From contig NZ_JAAZQQ010000004.1 in NCBI RefSeq assembly GCF_012395815.1, positions 248,001 to 312,000 of the forward strand: 64,000 bases of DNA, read 5' to 3'. Made by a program: the position numbers and the translations under genes. Position 1 is the stretch's first letter. The number at the start of each line of letters is the position of its first letter. Positions 1 through 8,861 of this stretch are shown here, one piece after another. The DNA comes from Roseicyclus persicicus (GTDB lineage Bacteria; Pseudomonadota; Alphaproteobacteria; Rhodobacterales; Rhodobacteraceae). The notes beneath the pieces were generated by a model. The model searched no databases and was not told where the DNA came from. It was given only the letters and a program-made list of their open reading frames with translations.

Positions 1-1
1 G

Positions 2-457
2 TTTCCCTGCACGCTGGGGCGCGCGGGCGTGGTCGCGGCCGAGGCCAAGCGCGAGGGCGACGGCGGCACGCCCGCGGGGGTGCACCGGATCGTCGGCTGC
101 CTGTATCGCCCCGACCGGCTGGCGCGGCCCTGCGACTGGGCGGTGCCGATCCGGCCCGGCGACCTGTGGTGCGACGACCCCAAGGACGAAGACTACAACC
201 TGATGGTCCGCGCGCCCTTCCGCGCCAACCACGAGACGCTGCGCCGGGCCGACCCGCTCTACGACATCGTGCTGATCCTCGACTGGAACTGGCCCCGGGC
301 CGAGCGCGGGCGCGGATCGGGGATCTTCGTCCATGCCTGGCGCAAGCCGGGCCACCCCACGGCGGGCTGCGTGGCGCTGGCGCCCGCGGCGCTGCGCTGG
401 ATCGTGCCGCGGATCGGCTACGAGACGCGGGTGGTGGTGCCCGACACCCTGGCGTGA
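2..457 (+). CDS. L,D-transpeptidase family protein (5' end outside window)
   Basis: C-terminal part of a YkuD-type L,D-transpeptidase, the family that makes 3-3 cross-links in peptidoglycan or attaches proteins to it in the periplasm. The frame is open from the first full codon, and the first visible residues (FPCTLGRAGV, then KREGDGGTPAG) belong to the conserved core, so the start lies upstream. The catalytic motif is visible near the end as HPTAGCVAL, with the nucleophilic Cys. About 150 residues are seen. It converges on the YggS-like gene with a 22-bp gap. The true start and any signal peptide cannot be seen. Confidence 0.85.
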   Translation, partial: FPCTLGRAGVVAAEAKREGDGGTPAGVHRIVGCLYRPDRLARPCDWAVPIRPGDLWCDDPKDEDYNLMVRAPFRANHETLRRADPLYDIVLILDWNWPRAERGRGSGIFVHAWRKPGHPTAGCVALAPAALRWIVPRIGYETRVVVPDTLA

Positions 458-479
458 CCGGCCCGCCGCGACGGCGCGG

Positions 480-1139
480 CTAGGTCAGCTCGTAGGCCCG
501 TTCCCCGAAGATCGCCGAGCCGACCCGGACATGGGTCGCCCCCAGCCGAATCGCCGTCTCGAAATCGGCGGACATGCCCATCGACAGGCCGGAAAGGCCG
601 TTGCGCGCCGCGATCTTGCCCAGCAGGGCGAAATGCAGGCTCGGCTCCTCCTCCACCGGCGGGATGCACATCAGCCCCACCACCGGCAGGCCCAGCCGCC
701 GCGCCTCGGCGATGAAGGCGTCGGCGTCCTGCGGCAGGACACCGGCCTTCTGCGGCTCGGCCCCGGTGTTGACCTGGATGAACAGGTCGGGGCAGGTGCC
801 GCGCTCGTCGGCGAGGCGGGCGAGCGTGGTGGCGAGCTTGGGCCGGTCCAGCGTCTGGATCACGTCGAACATCTCGACGGCGGCGCGGGCCTTGTTGGTC
901 TGCAGGGGGCCGATCAGGTGCAGGACGATCCCGTCGTAGCGCGCCTGGAAGGGCGGCCAGCGCTCCTGCGCCTCCTGCACACGGTTCTCGCCAAAGACGC
1001 GGTGGCCGGCGTCCAGCACGGCCTCGACCCGGTCGGGCGGCTGCACCTTGCTCACGGCGATCAGGTCCACCGACCCGGGCGGGCGCCCGGCCTCGGCGGT
1101 GGCGGCGGCGATGCGGTCACGGATGTCCTGTAGTCCCAT
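480..1139 (-). CDS. YggS/PLPBP family pyridoxal-phosphate homeostasis protein
   Basis: 219-residue protein of the YggS (PROSC, UPF0001) family, cytosolic PLP-binding proteins that buffer vitamin B6 and influence amino-acid and keto-acid pools but have no known catalytic activity. The fold-type III barrel motifs are present: LIAVSKVQP with the PLP lysine at K31, FGENRVQEA, LHLIGPLQTNK, and the phosphate-binding end LSMGMSADFETAIRLGATHVRVG. The Met at 1139 gives the usual family length; the frame continues upstream but without family similarity. A terminator shared with the porin gene side lies just upstream. Confidence 0.93.
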   Translation of the reverse strand: MGLQDIRDRIAAATAEAGRPPGSVDLIAVSKVQPPDRVEAVLDAGHRVFGENRVQEAQERWPPFQARYDGIVLHLIGPLQTNKARAAVEMFDVIQTLDRPKLATTLARLADERGTCPDLFIQVNTGAEPQKAGVLPQDADAFIAEARRLGLPVVGLMCIPPVEEEPSLHFALLGKIAARNGLSGLSMGMSADFETAIRLGATHVRVGSAIFGERAYELT

Positions 1140-1162
1140 GGCGCAAAGCTTAGGCCAAAAGA

Positions 1163-1189
1163 AAAGAGCGGGCGCAAGGCCCGCTCTTT
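1163..1189 (-). terminator. Rho-independent terminator of the porin gene
   Basis: Perfect 11-bp stem, arms 1163-1173 (AAAGAGCGGGC) and 1179-1189, with a 5-nt loop. Read on the minus strand it is followed by TCTTTT, as expected for the end of the leftward porin transcript. It lies between the porin stop codon and the YggS-like start, so it separates the two transcripts. Confidence 0.85.
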
Positions 1190-1212
1190 CCTTATCCGTT
1201 GATCCGGTTGGA

Positions 1213-2184
1213 TCAGAAGGACATGGCCAGGCCGAACGACCAGGTGTCGCCGAGGTTGCAGCCGCCGATGGCGCCGCCGCACTCGGTGGTGTCGCCGTAG
1301 CCGAGGTGCAGCGAGGCACCGCCGCCCAGATCGTAGGCAGCCGCGAGGCCCCAGCCCTCGTTGACGGCGCCGCCGTCTTCCTCGTAGCGACCCCAGTTGG
1401 CCGCGACGGTGAAGGCGTCGAACTCGTAGGCAACGCCCACGCCGATGTGGGTCTCGTCGACGGTGCCGAGGGTCAGGTCACCTTCGGAGTAGTTGACGGT
1501 CGCGGTCAGGCCGGCGTCGAGCGCGACGCTGACGGACACACCGATCAGGTCCGACACGTTCGGGCCGCCGTGGTCACCGGTCTGGTAGCCGAGGCCGAAG
1601 TTGACGGTGCCGCCGGCGAAGTCGAGGCCGTAGCGGAAGCCGAGGCCGAGGATCGGGTCATCGGTGTTCGCCGAGCCGGACGAGAGGTCGCCGATTTCGG
1701 CCGAGACCGCCACGCCGAACGAGCCGACGGTGTAGTCGTAGCGCAGGACCTGACCATTGTGGTCGCCGTCGTAGCCGGAGTTGCCGTTGTAACCGCCGTG
1801 CGAGGTTTCGTCGTCGGCGATCGAGCCCGGCGAGCCGGCTGCGACTTCGGTCATCGCCCAGTCGTAGGCGCCGTCGGTGTCACCCATGGTCAGGGTGCCG
1901 AACGCGCCGCGGATGAACACGGTGAAGTCGGCGAAGTCGTTGGAGATGTCGACGACATCGCCCTGCTCGGCCGCGTCGTTCAGGTCGACGGTGGCGCCGA
2001 AGGTCAGACCGTTGTCGGTTTCACCGGTCATCGAGAAGCGAACGTCGACCGACTGGAAGAAGAACGTGTCGCCAGCGCGATCGGTGGCGATACCCATCTC
2101 GGCCGAGCCGGACAGCGCGACGTCCGCGGCGGCAACGCCTGCGGTCGCGACCAGCGCCGTCGTAGCGAAGAGAACCTTTTTCAT
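1213..2184 (-). CDS. Rhodobacter-type outer-membrane porin
   Basis: 323-residue general diffusion porin. Residues 1-20 (MKKVLFATTALVATAGVAAA) form a classic signal peptide, cleaved before D21. The mature start DVALSGSAEMGIA and the aromatic C-terminus FGLAMSF are typical of trimeric 16-strand Rhodobacter porins. The sequence is acidic and rich in Gly, Ser and Asp with no internal Cys until the C-terminal loop. ATG at 2184 is preceded by a GAGGG ribosome site. The 5' leader contains a 10-bp palindrome (2210-2219, AGGTGCACCT). The gene is monocistronic, with a terminator at 1163-1189. Confidence 0.93.
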   Translation of the reverse strand: MKKVLFATTALVATAGVAAADVALSGSAEMGIATDRAGDTFFFQSVDVRFSMTGETDNGLTFGATVDLNDAAEQGDVVDISNDFADFTVFIRGAFGTLTMGDTDGAYDWAMTEVAAGSPGSIADDETSHGGYNGNSGYDGDHNGQVLRYDYTVGSFGVAVSAEIGDLSSGSANTDDPILGLGFRYGLDFAGGTVNFGLGYQTGDHGGPNVSDLIGVSVSVALDAGLTATVNYSEGDLTLGTVDETHIGVGVAYEFDAFTVAANWGRYEEDGGAVNEGWGLAAAYDLGGGASLHLGYGDTTECGGAIGGCNLGDTWSFGLAMSF

Positions 2185-2367
2185 GGTTTTTCCCTCGTGT
2201 TGATATTCAAGGTGCACCTCAAAACGGGGAATCCGCATTGAGTATGCCTTTCTCTCGCTTCTCGCCCCCCTGATTGCAAGAAAGCCCTCGCACCGCGTCG
2301 TTCCTTGGCCGAGTCGTGGTGCAGACATGCCACAGTGCCCCTCGCGACCGCTGCGGCCCCAATGAGT

Positions 2368-2408
2368 CTTGCCGCTTCCGGAGGGCTCCTATACCTAGAA
2401 GCGGCAAG
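2368..2408 (+). promoter_or_regulatory. Inverted repeat bracketing a putative promoter of the DUF3576 gene
   Basis: Perfect 11-bp inverted repeat: CTTGCCGCTTC at 2368-2378 and GAAGCGGCAAG at 2398-2408, 19 bp apart. The left arm contains a possible -35 (TTGCCG, 2369-2374); a possible -10 (TATACC, 2390-2395) lies just before the right arm, giving a rather short 15-bp spacer. The site is 26 bp before the lipoprotein start codon. It could be an operator or an mRNA-leader hairpin; the sequence alone does not decide. Confidence 0.4.
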
Positions 2409-2433
2409 GTGGACGAAGGAAAAGGACCAGCAG

Positions 2434-2946
2434 ATGAGCGTGCGGCTGGCTAGGATCGCGGGAAGCTGCGCCCTCGTGGCGCTGGTGTCAGGCTGCGGCG
2501 GCGGCCTGTTCGGCGGTCCGCGTGACGCCGATTTCGACGCCCAGCGCGAGGCGGCGCAGCAGCAGAACCTGATCGAGCAGGGTGTCATCGTCGACCCCCA
2601 GCGCGAGACCATCTGGGACCTGTTCGATGGCGGCGACGACCCCAACAACACCGTGCAGGTCAACCGCTACCTGTGGAACGCGTCGCTCGAGATCCTCGAC
2701 TTCATGCCGATCGAGGCGGCCGATCCGTTCTCGGGCATCATCCAGTTCGGCTACGGCACGCCCCCGGGCGGCAGCCGCGCCTACCGCGCCACCGTCTACG
2801 TGCAGGACCCCGCGCTCGAGGCCCGGTCGCTCCGCGTCGCGGTGCAGTCGCAGGGCGGCGCCGTCAGCCGCGAGACCGCGCGCCAGATCGAGGATGCGAT
2901 CCTCACCCGCGCCCGCCAGCTGCGCATCCGCGACGGCGATCTCTGA
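2434..2946 (+). CDS. DUF3576 domain lipoprotein
   Basis: 170-residue lipoprotein conserved in alphaproteobacteria and of unknown function. Residues 1-20 are a lipoprotein signal peptide ending in the lipobox V18-S19-G20-C21, so the mature protein starts at a lipidated Cys. The soluble domain matches the DUF3576 pattern (IWDLFDGGDDPNNTVQVNRYLWNASLEIL, here cited only as a landmark at about residues 54-82). It sits just upstream of leuS, but a terminator between them suggests separate transcription. The start is chosen because an AAGGA-type ribosome site and the signal peptide both fit ATG 2434. Confidence 0.85.
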   Translation: MSVRLARIAGSCALVALVSGCGGGLFGGPRDADFDAQREAAQQQNLIEQGVIVDPQRETIWDLFDGGDDPNNTVQVNRYLWNASLEILDFMPIEAADPFSGIIQFGYGTPPGGSRAYRATVYVQDPALEARSLRVAVQSQGGAVSRETARQIEDAILTRARQLRIRDGDL

Positions 2947-2986
2947 GGCGCGTCTTTACGCGGCCCCGCGCCTCACCTAATCAACA

Positions 2987-3016
2987 CGCCGGGCCCCGCG
3001 CCCGGCGCTTTTGTTT
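2987..3016 (+). terminator. Rho-independent terminator after the DUF3576 gene
   Basis: 8-bp perfect stem, CGCCGGGC (2987-2994) and GCCCGGCG (3000-3007), loop CCCGC, followed by CTTTTGTTT. It lies between the lipoprotein stop codon and the leuS ribosome site. Confidence 0.8.
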
Positions 3017-3040
3017 CCGACCCCCGAAGGACCGCCCGCC

Positions 3041-5608
3041 ATGTCCCGCTACGACCCCGCGACCCTGGAACCGAAATGGCAAGCCGCCTGGGACGAGGCC
3101 GGAACCTTCCTTGCGACGCGGTCGGCGGACAAACCCAAGTATTACGTGCTCGAGATGTTCCCATACCCGTCGGGGCGCATCCACATCGGCCACGTGCGCA
3201 ACTACACGATGGGCGACGTGATCGCGCGCTACAAGCTGGCCAACGGGTTCAACGTGCTGCACCCGATGGGATTCGACGCCTTCGGGATGCCGGCCGAGAA
3301 CGCCGCGATGGCCTCGGGCGGGCACCCGGCGGACTGGACCTACCAGAACATCGATACGATGGTCGCGCAGATGAAGCCGCTGGGCTTCGGCCTCGACTGG
3401 ACGCGCATGTTCGCGACCTGCGACCCGGAATACTACGGCCAGCAGCAGGCGCTGTTCCTCGACTTCCTCGAAAAGGGCCTCGTCTACCGCAAGAACGCGG
3501 TGGTGAACTGGGACCCGGTCGACATGACCGTGCTGGCGAACGAGCAGGTGATCGACGGCAAGGGCTGGCGGTCCGGCGCCGAGGTGGAACGCCGCGAGCT
3601 GACGCAGTGGTTCTTCCGCATCTCGGATTTCTCGGGCGAGCTGCTGGACGCGCTCGACCGGCTCGACGACTGGCCGGCCAAGGTCAAGCTGATGCAGGCG
3701 AACTGGATCGGCCGGTCGCGCGGGCTGCAATTCGCCTTTGGCCTGGTGGAGCCCACCCGCGGCCACGACCGGGTCGAGGTCTACACCACCCGGCCCGACA
3801 CGCTGCTGGGCGCGTCCTTCGTCGGCATCTCGCCGGACCACCCCATCGCCAAGGAGCTCGAGGCGCACGACCCCAAGGTGGCGGAGTTCTGCGCCCTCGC
3901 GCGCAAGGGCGGCACCACCGAGGAGGCCATCGAGAAGGCCGAGAAGCTGGGCTTCGACACCGGCCTGCGCGTGCGCCATCCCTTTGACACCGCGTGGGAA
4001 CTGCCGGTCTACATCGCCAACTTCATCCTGATGGACTACGGCACCGGCGCGATCTTCGGCTGCCCGGCGCACGACCAGCGCGACCTCGACTTCGCGCGGA
4101 AATACCACCTGCCCGTGATCTCGACCTTCGTGCCGCTCCGGGGCGAGCACGTGACGCCCGAGGACGGCGGCGCGGCCTATGTGCCCCCGAAATCCGAGAC
4201 CGTGCGCTGGACCCTGCCCTTCGCCTGGGACGAGGAAGCCACCGGCGAGACCGCGATCGAGGCCGCCATCGCGTTCTGCGAATCGAAGGGCGTCGGCCAC
4301 GGCGTGACCAAGTTCCGCCTGCGCGACTGGGGCCTTTCCCGCCAGCGATACTGGGGCTGCCCGATTCCCGTGGTCCATTGCGCCGACTGCGGCGTGGTGC
4401 CCGAGAAGAAGGAAAACCTGCCGGTCGAACTGCCCAAGGACGTGGGCTTCGACGTGCCCGGCAACCCGCTCGACCGCCACCCCACCTGGCGCGACACGCC
4501 CTGCCCGCGCTGCGGCAAGCCGGCCAAGCGCGAGACGGACACGATGGACACCTTCGTCGATTCGTCGTGGTACTTCGCCCGCTTCACCGCGCCCCACGCG
4601 GCGACGCCGACGGACATGGCCGAGGCCGCCTACTGGATGAACGTCGACCAGTACATCGGCGGCATCGAGCACGCGATCCTGCACCTGCTCTATTCCCGCT
4701 TCTTCGCGCGGGCGATGCAGATCTGCGGCCACCTGCCCGAGAAGAGCATCGAACCCTTCGACGCGCTGTTCACCCAAGGCATGGTGACCCACGCGATCTA
4801 CCAGACCCGCGACGAGGCCGGCCGCCCGGTCTACCACTTCCCCGAGGAGGTGGAGCTGCGGGACGGGAAGGCGTTCCTCAAGGACGGCACCGAGGCCGAG
4901 ATCATCCCCTCGGCCAAGATGTCGAAATCCAAGAAGAACGTCGTCGACCCGGTGAACATCATCGAGACCTACGGCGCCGACACCGCGCGCTGGTTCGTGC
5001 TGTCCGATTCGCCGCCCGAGCGCGACGTGGAATGGACCGCCGCCGGCGCCGAGGCGACGAACAAGCACCTCGCCCGCGTCCACCGGATCGCCACCGACAT
5101 CGCCGCCAGCACCGAGGAGGGCTCGCCCGAGGCCGACGAGGCGCTCCTGCGCGAGATGCACAAGACCATCTTCGACGTCACGAACGGCATCGAGAGCTTC
5201 GGCTTCAACGCCGCCATCGCCAAGCTCTACGCCTTCACCAACACGCTGCAGAAATCGCAGGCCGGCTCGGCCGCGAAACGCAGCGCGATGAAGACGCTGG
5301 CCCAGCTCATGTCGCCGATGACCCCGCACCTCGCCGAGGAGATCTGGGCGATGCTCGGCGGCGCGGGCCTGGTCGCCAACGCCCCCTGGCCCAAGGCGGA
5401 CGAGGCGATGCTGGTCTCCGACACCGTGACCCTGCCGATCCAGATCAACGGCAAGCGCCGGTCGGAAATCACCGTGCCCCGCGACGCCGCCAAGGAAGAG
5501 GTTGAAAAGATCGCGCTCGCCGACGACGCTGTGGTCAAGGCGCTGGCCGGCGGCCAGCCCAAGAAGCTCATCGTCGTCCCGGGCCGGATCGTGAATGTCG
5601 TCGTCTGA
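3041..5608 (+). CDS. leuS: Leucyl-tRNA synthetase
   Basis: 855-residue class I aminoacyl-tRNA synthetase that charges tRNA-Leu. The HIGH signature is at residues 48-51 inside [11 protein letters not shown], and KMSKS at 626-630. The CP1 editing domain lies between them, with [11 protein letters not shown] and the conserved CPAHDQRD. Zinc-type cysteine pairs (CADC, CPRC) follow. Length is normal for bacterial LeuRS. ATG 3041 is preceded by GAAGGA at 3026-3031. The last 14 nt overlap lptE, so leuS, lptE and holA are probably one transcript. In Brucella and relatives the same three genes sit near the chromosome origin beside parB. Confidence 0.98.
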   Translation: MSRYDPATLEPKWQAAWDEAGTFLATRSADKPKYYVLEMFPYPSGRIHIGHVRNYTMGDVIARYKLANGFNVLHPMGFDAFGMPAENAAMASGGHPADWTYQNIDTMVAQMKPLGFGLDWTRMFATCDPEYYGQQQALFLDFLEKGLVYRKNAVVNWDPVDMTVLANEQVIDGKGWRSGAEVERRELTQWFFRISDFSGELLDALDRLDDWPAKVKLMQANWIGRSRGLQFAFGLVEPTRGHDRVEVYTTRPDTLLGASFVGISPDHPIAKELEAHDPKVAEFCALARKGGTTEEAIEKAEKLGFDTGLRVRHPFDTAWELPVYIANFILMDYGTGAIFGCPAHDQRDLDFARKYHLPVISTFVPLRGEHVTPEDGGAAYVPPKSETVRWTLPFAWDEEATGETAIEAAIAFCESKGVGHGVTKFRLRDWGLSRQRYWGCPIPVVHCADCGVVPEKKENLPVELPKDVGFDVPGNPLDRHPTWRDTPCPRCGKPAKRETDTMDTFVDSSWYFARFTAPHAATPTDMAEAAYWMNVDQYIGGIEHAILHLLYSRFFARAMQICGHLPEKSIEPFDALFTQGMVTHAIYQTRDEAGRPVYHFPEEVELRDGKAFLKDGTEAEIIPSAKMSKSKKNVVDPVNIIETYGADTARWFVLSDSPPERDVEWTAAGAEATNKHLARVHRIATDIAASTEEGSPEADEALLREMHKTIFDVTNGIESFGFNAAIAKLYAFTNTLQKSQAGSAAKRSAMKTLAQLMSPMTPHLAEEIWAMLGGAGLVANAPWPKADEAMLVSDTVTLPIQINGKRRSEITVPRDAAKEEVEKIALADDAVVKALAGGQPKKLIVVPGRIVNVVV

Positions 5609-6086
5609 CCGCCGCACCCTGCTCCTGCTGCTGGCCGCAGCCCCGCTCGCGGCCTGCGGCTTCACCCCGGTCTATGCGCCGGGGGGGCCGGGCACCGCGG
5701 TGCGCGGGCGGCTCGCCATCGCGGCGCCGGACACGCGGCTGGGCTTCGTCCTCGTCGCCCGGCTCGAGGACCGGCTGGGCCGGTCGCAGGCGCCCACCCA
5801 CCGGCTGAGCTACGAGATCGCCACCTCGCAGCGCGACCTCGCCATCACCGGCACCGACGACATCACCCGCGTCAACCTGAACGGCAGCCTGCGGTTCCGC
5901 GTGACCGAGGTCGCCACCGACCTGCAGGTGCAGGCGGGCGAGGTCTCGACCTTCACCGCCTATTCCACGACCGGTTCGCCGGTCGCCACCGCCGCCGCCC
6001 GCCGCGACGCCGAGGACCGGCTGATGGTGGCGCTGGCCGACCAGCTCGTCTCGCGCCTGCTCGCCGGCGCGGCCAGCTGGGCATGA
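5595..6086 (+). CDS. lptE: LPS assembly lipoprotein LptE
   Basis: 163-residue lipoprotein that would plug the LptD barrel and help insert lipopolysaccharide in the outer membrane. Signal peptide with lipobox L18-A19-A20-C21, followed by [10 protein letters not shown], the hallmark of alphaproteobacterial LptE. Sequence similarity in the family is low, so the call rests on that motif, length and position between leuS and holA. The start overlaps leuS by 14 nt and the stop overlaps the holA start (ATGA), implying translational coupling. Confidence 0.9.
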   Translation: MSSSDRRTLLLLLAAAPLAACGFTPVYAPGGPGTAVRGRLAIAAPDTRLGFVLVARLEDRLGRSQAPTHRLSYEIATSQRDLAITGTDDITRVNLNGSLRFRVTEVATDLQVQAGEVSTFTAYSTTGSPVATAAARRDAEDRLMVALADQLVSRLLAGAASWA

Positions 6087-7105
6087 AGCTCCAGGGCCGC
6101 GACGTCGCGCCGTATGTCCGCAGGCCCGATCCGGCCGCGGCGGGCTGCCTGATCTTCGGCGACGACGCGCTGCGCGTCGCCGACCGCCGGCAGGAACTCC
6201 TGAAATCCCTGCTCGGCCCCGGCGCCGAGGAAGAGATGCGGCTCGCCCGCCTCGCCGCCGCCGACCTGCGCTCCGACCCCGCCCAGCTGATCGACGCGGT
6301 CAAGGCGGTCGGCTTCTTCCCCGGCCCCCGCGCCGTCTTCGTCGAGGGCGCGACCGACGGCCTCGCGCCCGTGTTCGAGGCCGCGCTGGCCGAATGGCGC
6401 CCGGGCGATGCGCAGATCGTCGCCACGGCCGCCCGGCTGACCGCGAAATCTGCCCTTCGGGTCCTGTTCGAGAAGCACCCGACCGCGCGGGCCGCCGCGA
6501 TCTACGACGAGCCCCCCTCCCGCGCCGAGATCGAGGCGCTGCTGGCCGAGGCGGGCCTGCCCGAGGTGCCCCGCGCCGCGATGGAGGACCTCGAGACGCT
6601 CGCCCGCAGCCTGCCCCCCGGCGACCTGCGCCAGACGGTGGAAAAGCTCGGCCTCTACAAGCGCGGCGACGCCAGCCCCGTCAGCCCCGCCGACATCGCC
6701 GCCGTGGCGCCCCTCACCCTCGAGGCCGCGCTAGACGACATCGTGAACGCCGCCGCCGAGGCCGACCAGCAGGCCATCGGCCCGATCCTCGCCCGCCTGT
6801 CCGGGCAGGGGGTCACGCCGGTCAGCCTCTGCATCGCCGCGACCCGCCATTTCCGCGCGCTGCACGCCGCCGCTTGCCACCCGGGCGGCCCCGCCGCCGG
6901 CCTGCAGGCGCAGCGCCCGCCGGTGTTCGGCCCCCGCCGCGACCGGATGCTGCGGCAGGCCCAGCGCTGGGGCCGCGACAAGCTGGAGCAGGCCCTGAGC
7001 CTGCTGGTCGAGACCGACCTGACGCTGCGGTCGGCCCAGTCCGCGCCGCAGATGGCGCTGATGGAACGCGCGCTCATTCGCCTTGCGATGATGCCGCGCC
7101 GGTAG
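6083..7105 (+). CDS. holA: DNA polymerase III delta subunit
   Basis: 340-residue clamp-loader delta subunit. The N-terminal part (LIFGDDALRVADRRQELLKSL) corresponds to the delta AAA+-like domain that opens the beta clamp; the family lacks a functional P-loop, as here. The C-terminal helical domain contains the typical pattern around RHFRALHAA and WGRDKLEQALSLLVETDLTLRS. It follows lptE with a 4-nt overlap. In several alphaproteobacteria parB comes next; here a glutathione S-transferase follows after a 73-bp gap, so that part of the arrangement is not kept. Confidence 0.93.
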   Translation: MKLQGRDVAPYVRRPDPAAAGCLIFGDDALRVADRRQELLKSLLGPGAEEEMRLARLAAADLRSDPAQLIDAVKAVGFFPGPRAVFVEGATDGLAPVFEAALAEWRPGDAQIVATAARLTAKSALRVLFEKHPTARAAAIYDEPPSRAEIEALLAEAGLPEVPRAAMEDLETLARSLPPGDLRQTVEKLGLYKRGDASPVSPADIAAVAPLTLEAALDDIVNAAAEADQQAIGPILARLSGQGVTPVSLCIAATRHFRALHAAACHPGGPAAGLQAQRPPVFGPRRDRMLRQAQRWGRDKLEQALSLLVETDLTLRSAQSAPQMALMERALIRLAMMPRR

Positions 7106-7178
7106 TGCCGGCGCATCTTGACGCCGCCCGGCCGCGCGGGCCCTATGCCGCCGCAACGGCAGGCAGGAGGAGCCCGGC

Positions 7179-7772
7179 ATGTACACCCTGATCGGCAATG
7201 TGCGCAGCCGCGCGATGCGCGTGCTCTGGACGCTGGAGGAACTGGGCGTTCCCTACGAGCACGTCGACGCCCCGCCGCGCTCCGAGGCCGTCACCCGCAT
7301 CAGCCCCGCGGGCAAGGTGCCCGTGCTGGTCGTGGACGGCGTGCCGATCACCGATTCGGTCGCCATCATGACCTTCCTCGCCGACCGCCACGGCGCCCTG
7401 ACCTTCCCCGCCGGCACGATCGACCGCGCCCGGCAGGACAGCCTGACCCACCTCATTCTCGACGAGGTCGACGCGACCCTCTGGTCGGCGGCCAAGCACA
7501 GCTTCGTCCTGCCCGAGGACCTCCGCCTGCCGCAGATCAAGGACAGCCTGCGCTGGGAATTCGCCCGCGCCGAGGCCCATCTCGTCAGCCGCATGGCCGA
7601 GGACGGCCCCTTCCTGATGGGCGAGACCATGACCATCGCCGACATCCTGTTCGCGCATTGCGGCGGCTGGGCCATCAACGCCAAGTTCGAGATCACCCAA
7701 CCCCGCCTGCGCGAGCACATCGCCATGATGCGCGACCGCCCCGCCTTCAAGCGCGCGCTGGCCAGGGGGTAG
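7179..7772 (+). CDS. Glutathione S-transferase family protein
   Basis: 197-residue cytosolic GST. The N-terminal thioredoxin-like domain (MYTLIGNVRSRAMRVLWTLEEL and the cis-Pro motif GKVPVL near residue 45) is followed by ITDSVAIMTFLADRHG, which binds the gamma-glutamyl part of glutathione, and an all-helical C-terminal domain (FLMGETMTIADILFAHC). A strong AGGAGGAG ribosome site precedes ATG 7179. Neighbours do not point to a specific substrate, so detoxification is a family-level inference. Confidence 0.88.
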   Translation: MYTLIGNVRSRAMRVLWTLEELGVPYEHVDAPPRSEAVTRISPAGKVPVLVVDGVPITDSVAIMTFLADRHGALTFPAGTIDRARQDSLTHLILDEVDATLWSAAKHSFVLPEDLRLPQIKDSLRWEFARAEAHLVSRMAEDGPFLMGETMTIADILFAHCGGWAINAKFEITQPRLREHIAMMRDRPAFKRALARG

Positions 7773-7862
7773 GCCGCGGCGCGGTGCCGGCAGGGCACAT
7801 TCCCCGGCCGCCGCGCGGCCTGCGCCTTGTTCCCCGCCGACCCGCACTCTATGTCGCGCTGC

Positions 7863-8666
7863 ATGAAGCGCTTCATCCCGTTCGTCGCCAAGGACCCGAC
7901 CGTCTCGGTGATCCGCCTCTCGGGCGTGATCGCCGCCTCGGCCCGTGGCGGCACCCTCAGCGACAGCGCGCTGGCCCCCGCCATCGAGCGGGCCTTTGCC
8001 AAGGGCAAGCCCGCCGCCGTCGCGCTGGTGCTGAATTCGCCCGGGGGCAGCCCCGCGCAATCCTCGCTCATCGCCGCCCGCATCCGCCGGCTGGCCGCGG
8101 AAAAGAAGCTCCCCGTCCATGCCTTCGTCGAGGACGTCGCGGCCTCGGGCGGCTACTGGCTGGCCTGCGCCGCCGACGACATCTGGGTCGACGACAGCTC
8201 GATCGTCGGCTCGATCGGCGTGATCTCGGCGGGCTTCGGCCTGCACGAGGCGATCGCGCGTCTCGGCATCGAGCGCCGCGTCCACACCGCCGGCAAGGAC
8301 AAGTCGATGCTCGATCCCTTCCGCCCGGAACGCCCCGAGGACGTCGAGCGCCTGTTGGGCCTGCAACGGCAGATCCACGACAGCTTCATCGCCCATGTCC
8401 GCGCCCGCCGCGGCGCCCGGCTGAGCGAGGCCGAGGACCTGTTCACCGGCGAATTCTGGGTCGGCGCCCGCGCGGTCGAGCTGGGGCTGGCCGACGGCAT
8501 CGCCCACCTCGTCCCGAAGATGAAGGCGCTTTACGGCGACAAGGTCCGCTTCCGCGACTACGGCGCGCGGCGCGGCCTGTTCCAGCGCTTTGGCGCCGGC
8601 CTTGCCGCCGAGATGACCGCCGGGATCGAGGACCGCGCCCTGTGGTCCCGGTTCGGCCTCTCGTGA
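7863..8666 (+). CDS. S49 family serine peptidase (SppA-like)
   Basis: 267-residue member of the S49 family, which cleaves signal peptides or membrane proteins. It has the short SppA36-like form. The nucleophile region is VEDVAASGGYWLACAAD with the catalytic Ser in ASGGY; a general-base Lys candidate follows in TAGKDKSMLDPF. VGSIGVI is the conserved strand. No signal peptide or clear transmembrane anchor is visible. Start uncertain: ATG 7863 (MKRFIPFVAK) matches relatives; ATG 7851 is possible; neither has a strong ribosome site. The stop overlaps the next small gene. Confidence 0.88.
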   Translation: MKRFIPFVAKDPTVSVIRLSGVIAASARGGTLSDSALAPAIERAFAKGKPAAVALVLNSPGGSPAQSSLIAARIRRLAAEKKLPVHAFVEDVAASGGYWLACAADDIWVDDSSIVGSIGVISAGFGLHEAIARLGIERRVHTAGKDKSMLDPFRPERPEDVERLLGLQRQIHDSFIAHVRARRGARLSEAEDLFTGEFWVGARAVELGLADGIAHLVPKMKALYGDKVRFRDYGARRGLFQRFGAGLAAEMTAGIEDRALWSRFGLS

Positions 8667-8857
8667 TGCTCAAGATCGTCAGCCTGTTCCTGATCTTCAT
8701 GGCGGTACTCGCCATGTTCGGCCGCCTGCGCTGGCCGCGCATCGGGCGTCGCGGCGACCGGGCCGGCGGCCTGCCGAAACCGCGCCTCTGCCCCGACTGC
8801 GGGCGCTACAACCTGCGCGGCGGTCCCTGCCGCCACTGCACCAAGGGACAAGGCTGA
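8666..8857 (+). CDS. Small membrane protein with C-terminal zinc ribbon
   Basis: 63-residue protein whose ATG shares one base with the S49 peptidase stop (TGATG), so it is almost certainly co-translated. Residues 2-16 (LKIVSLFLIFMAVLA) form one membrane helix; the basic linker RLRWPRIGRRGDR places the tail in the cytoplasm. The end carries CPDC and CRHC, a four-Cys zinc-ribbon pattern. Function unknown. Its position between a membrane protease and a Ca/Na antiporter suggests an accessory membrane role, but this is only inference. Confidence 0.8.
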   Translation: MLKIVSLFLIFMAVLAMFGRLRWPRIGRRGDRAGGLPKPRLCPDCGRYNLRGGPCRHCTKGQG

Positions 8858-8861
8858 GACC

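Noticed and set aside
2981-5665. A long open frame on the minus strand opposite leuS
   Set aside because: leuS motifs are complete on the plus strand; the opposite frame is low-complexity Arg/Gly/Val/His text typical of antisense frames in GC-rich genes.
7118-8665. Upstream extension of the 63-residue zinc-ribbon protein through the GST and S49 genes
   Set aside because: This frame is an Arg/Pro-rich shadow; only the last 63 codons, after the coupled ATG, look like protein.
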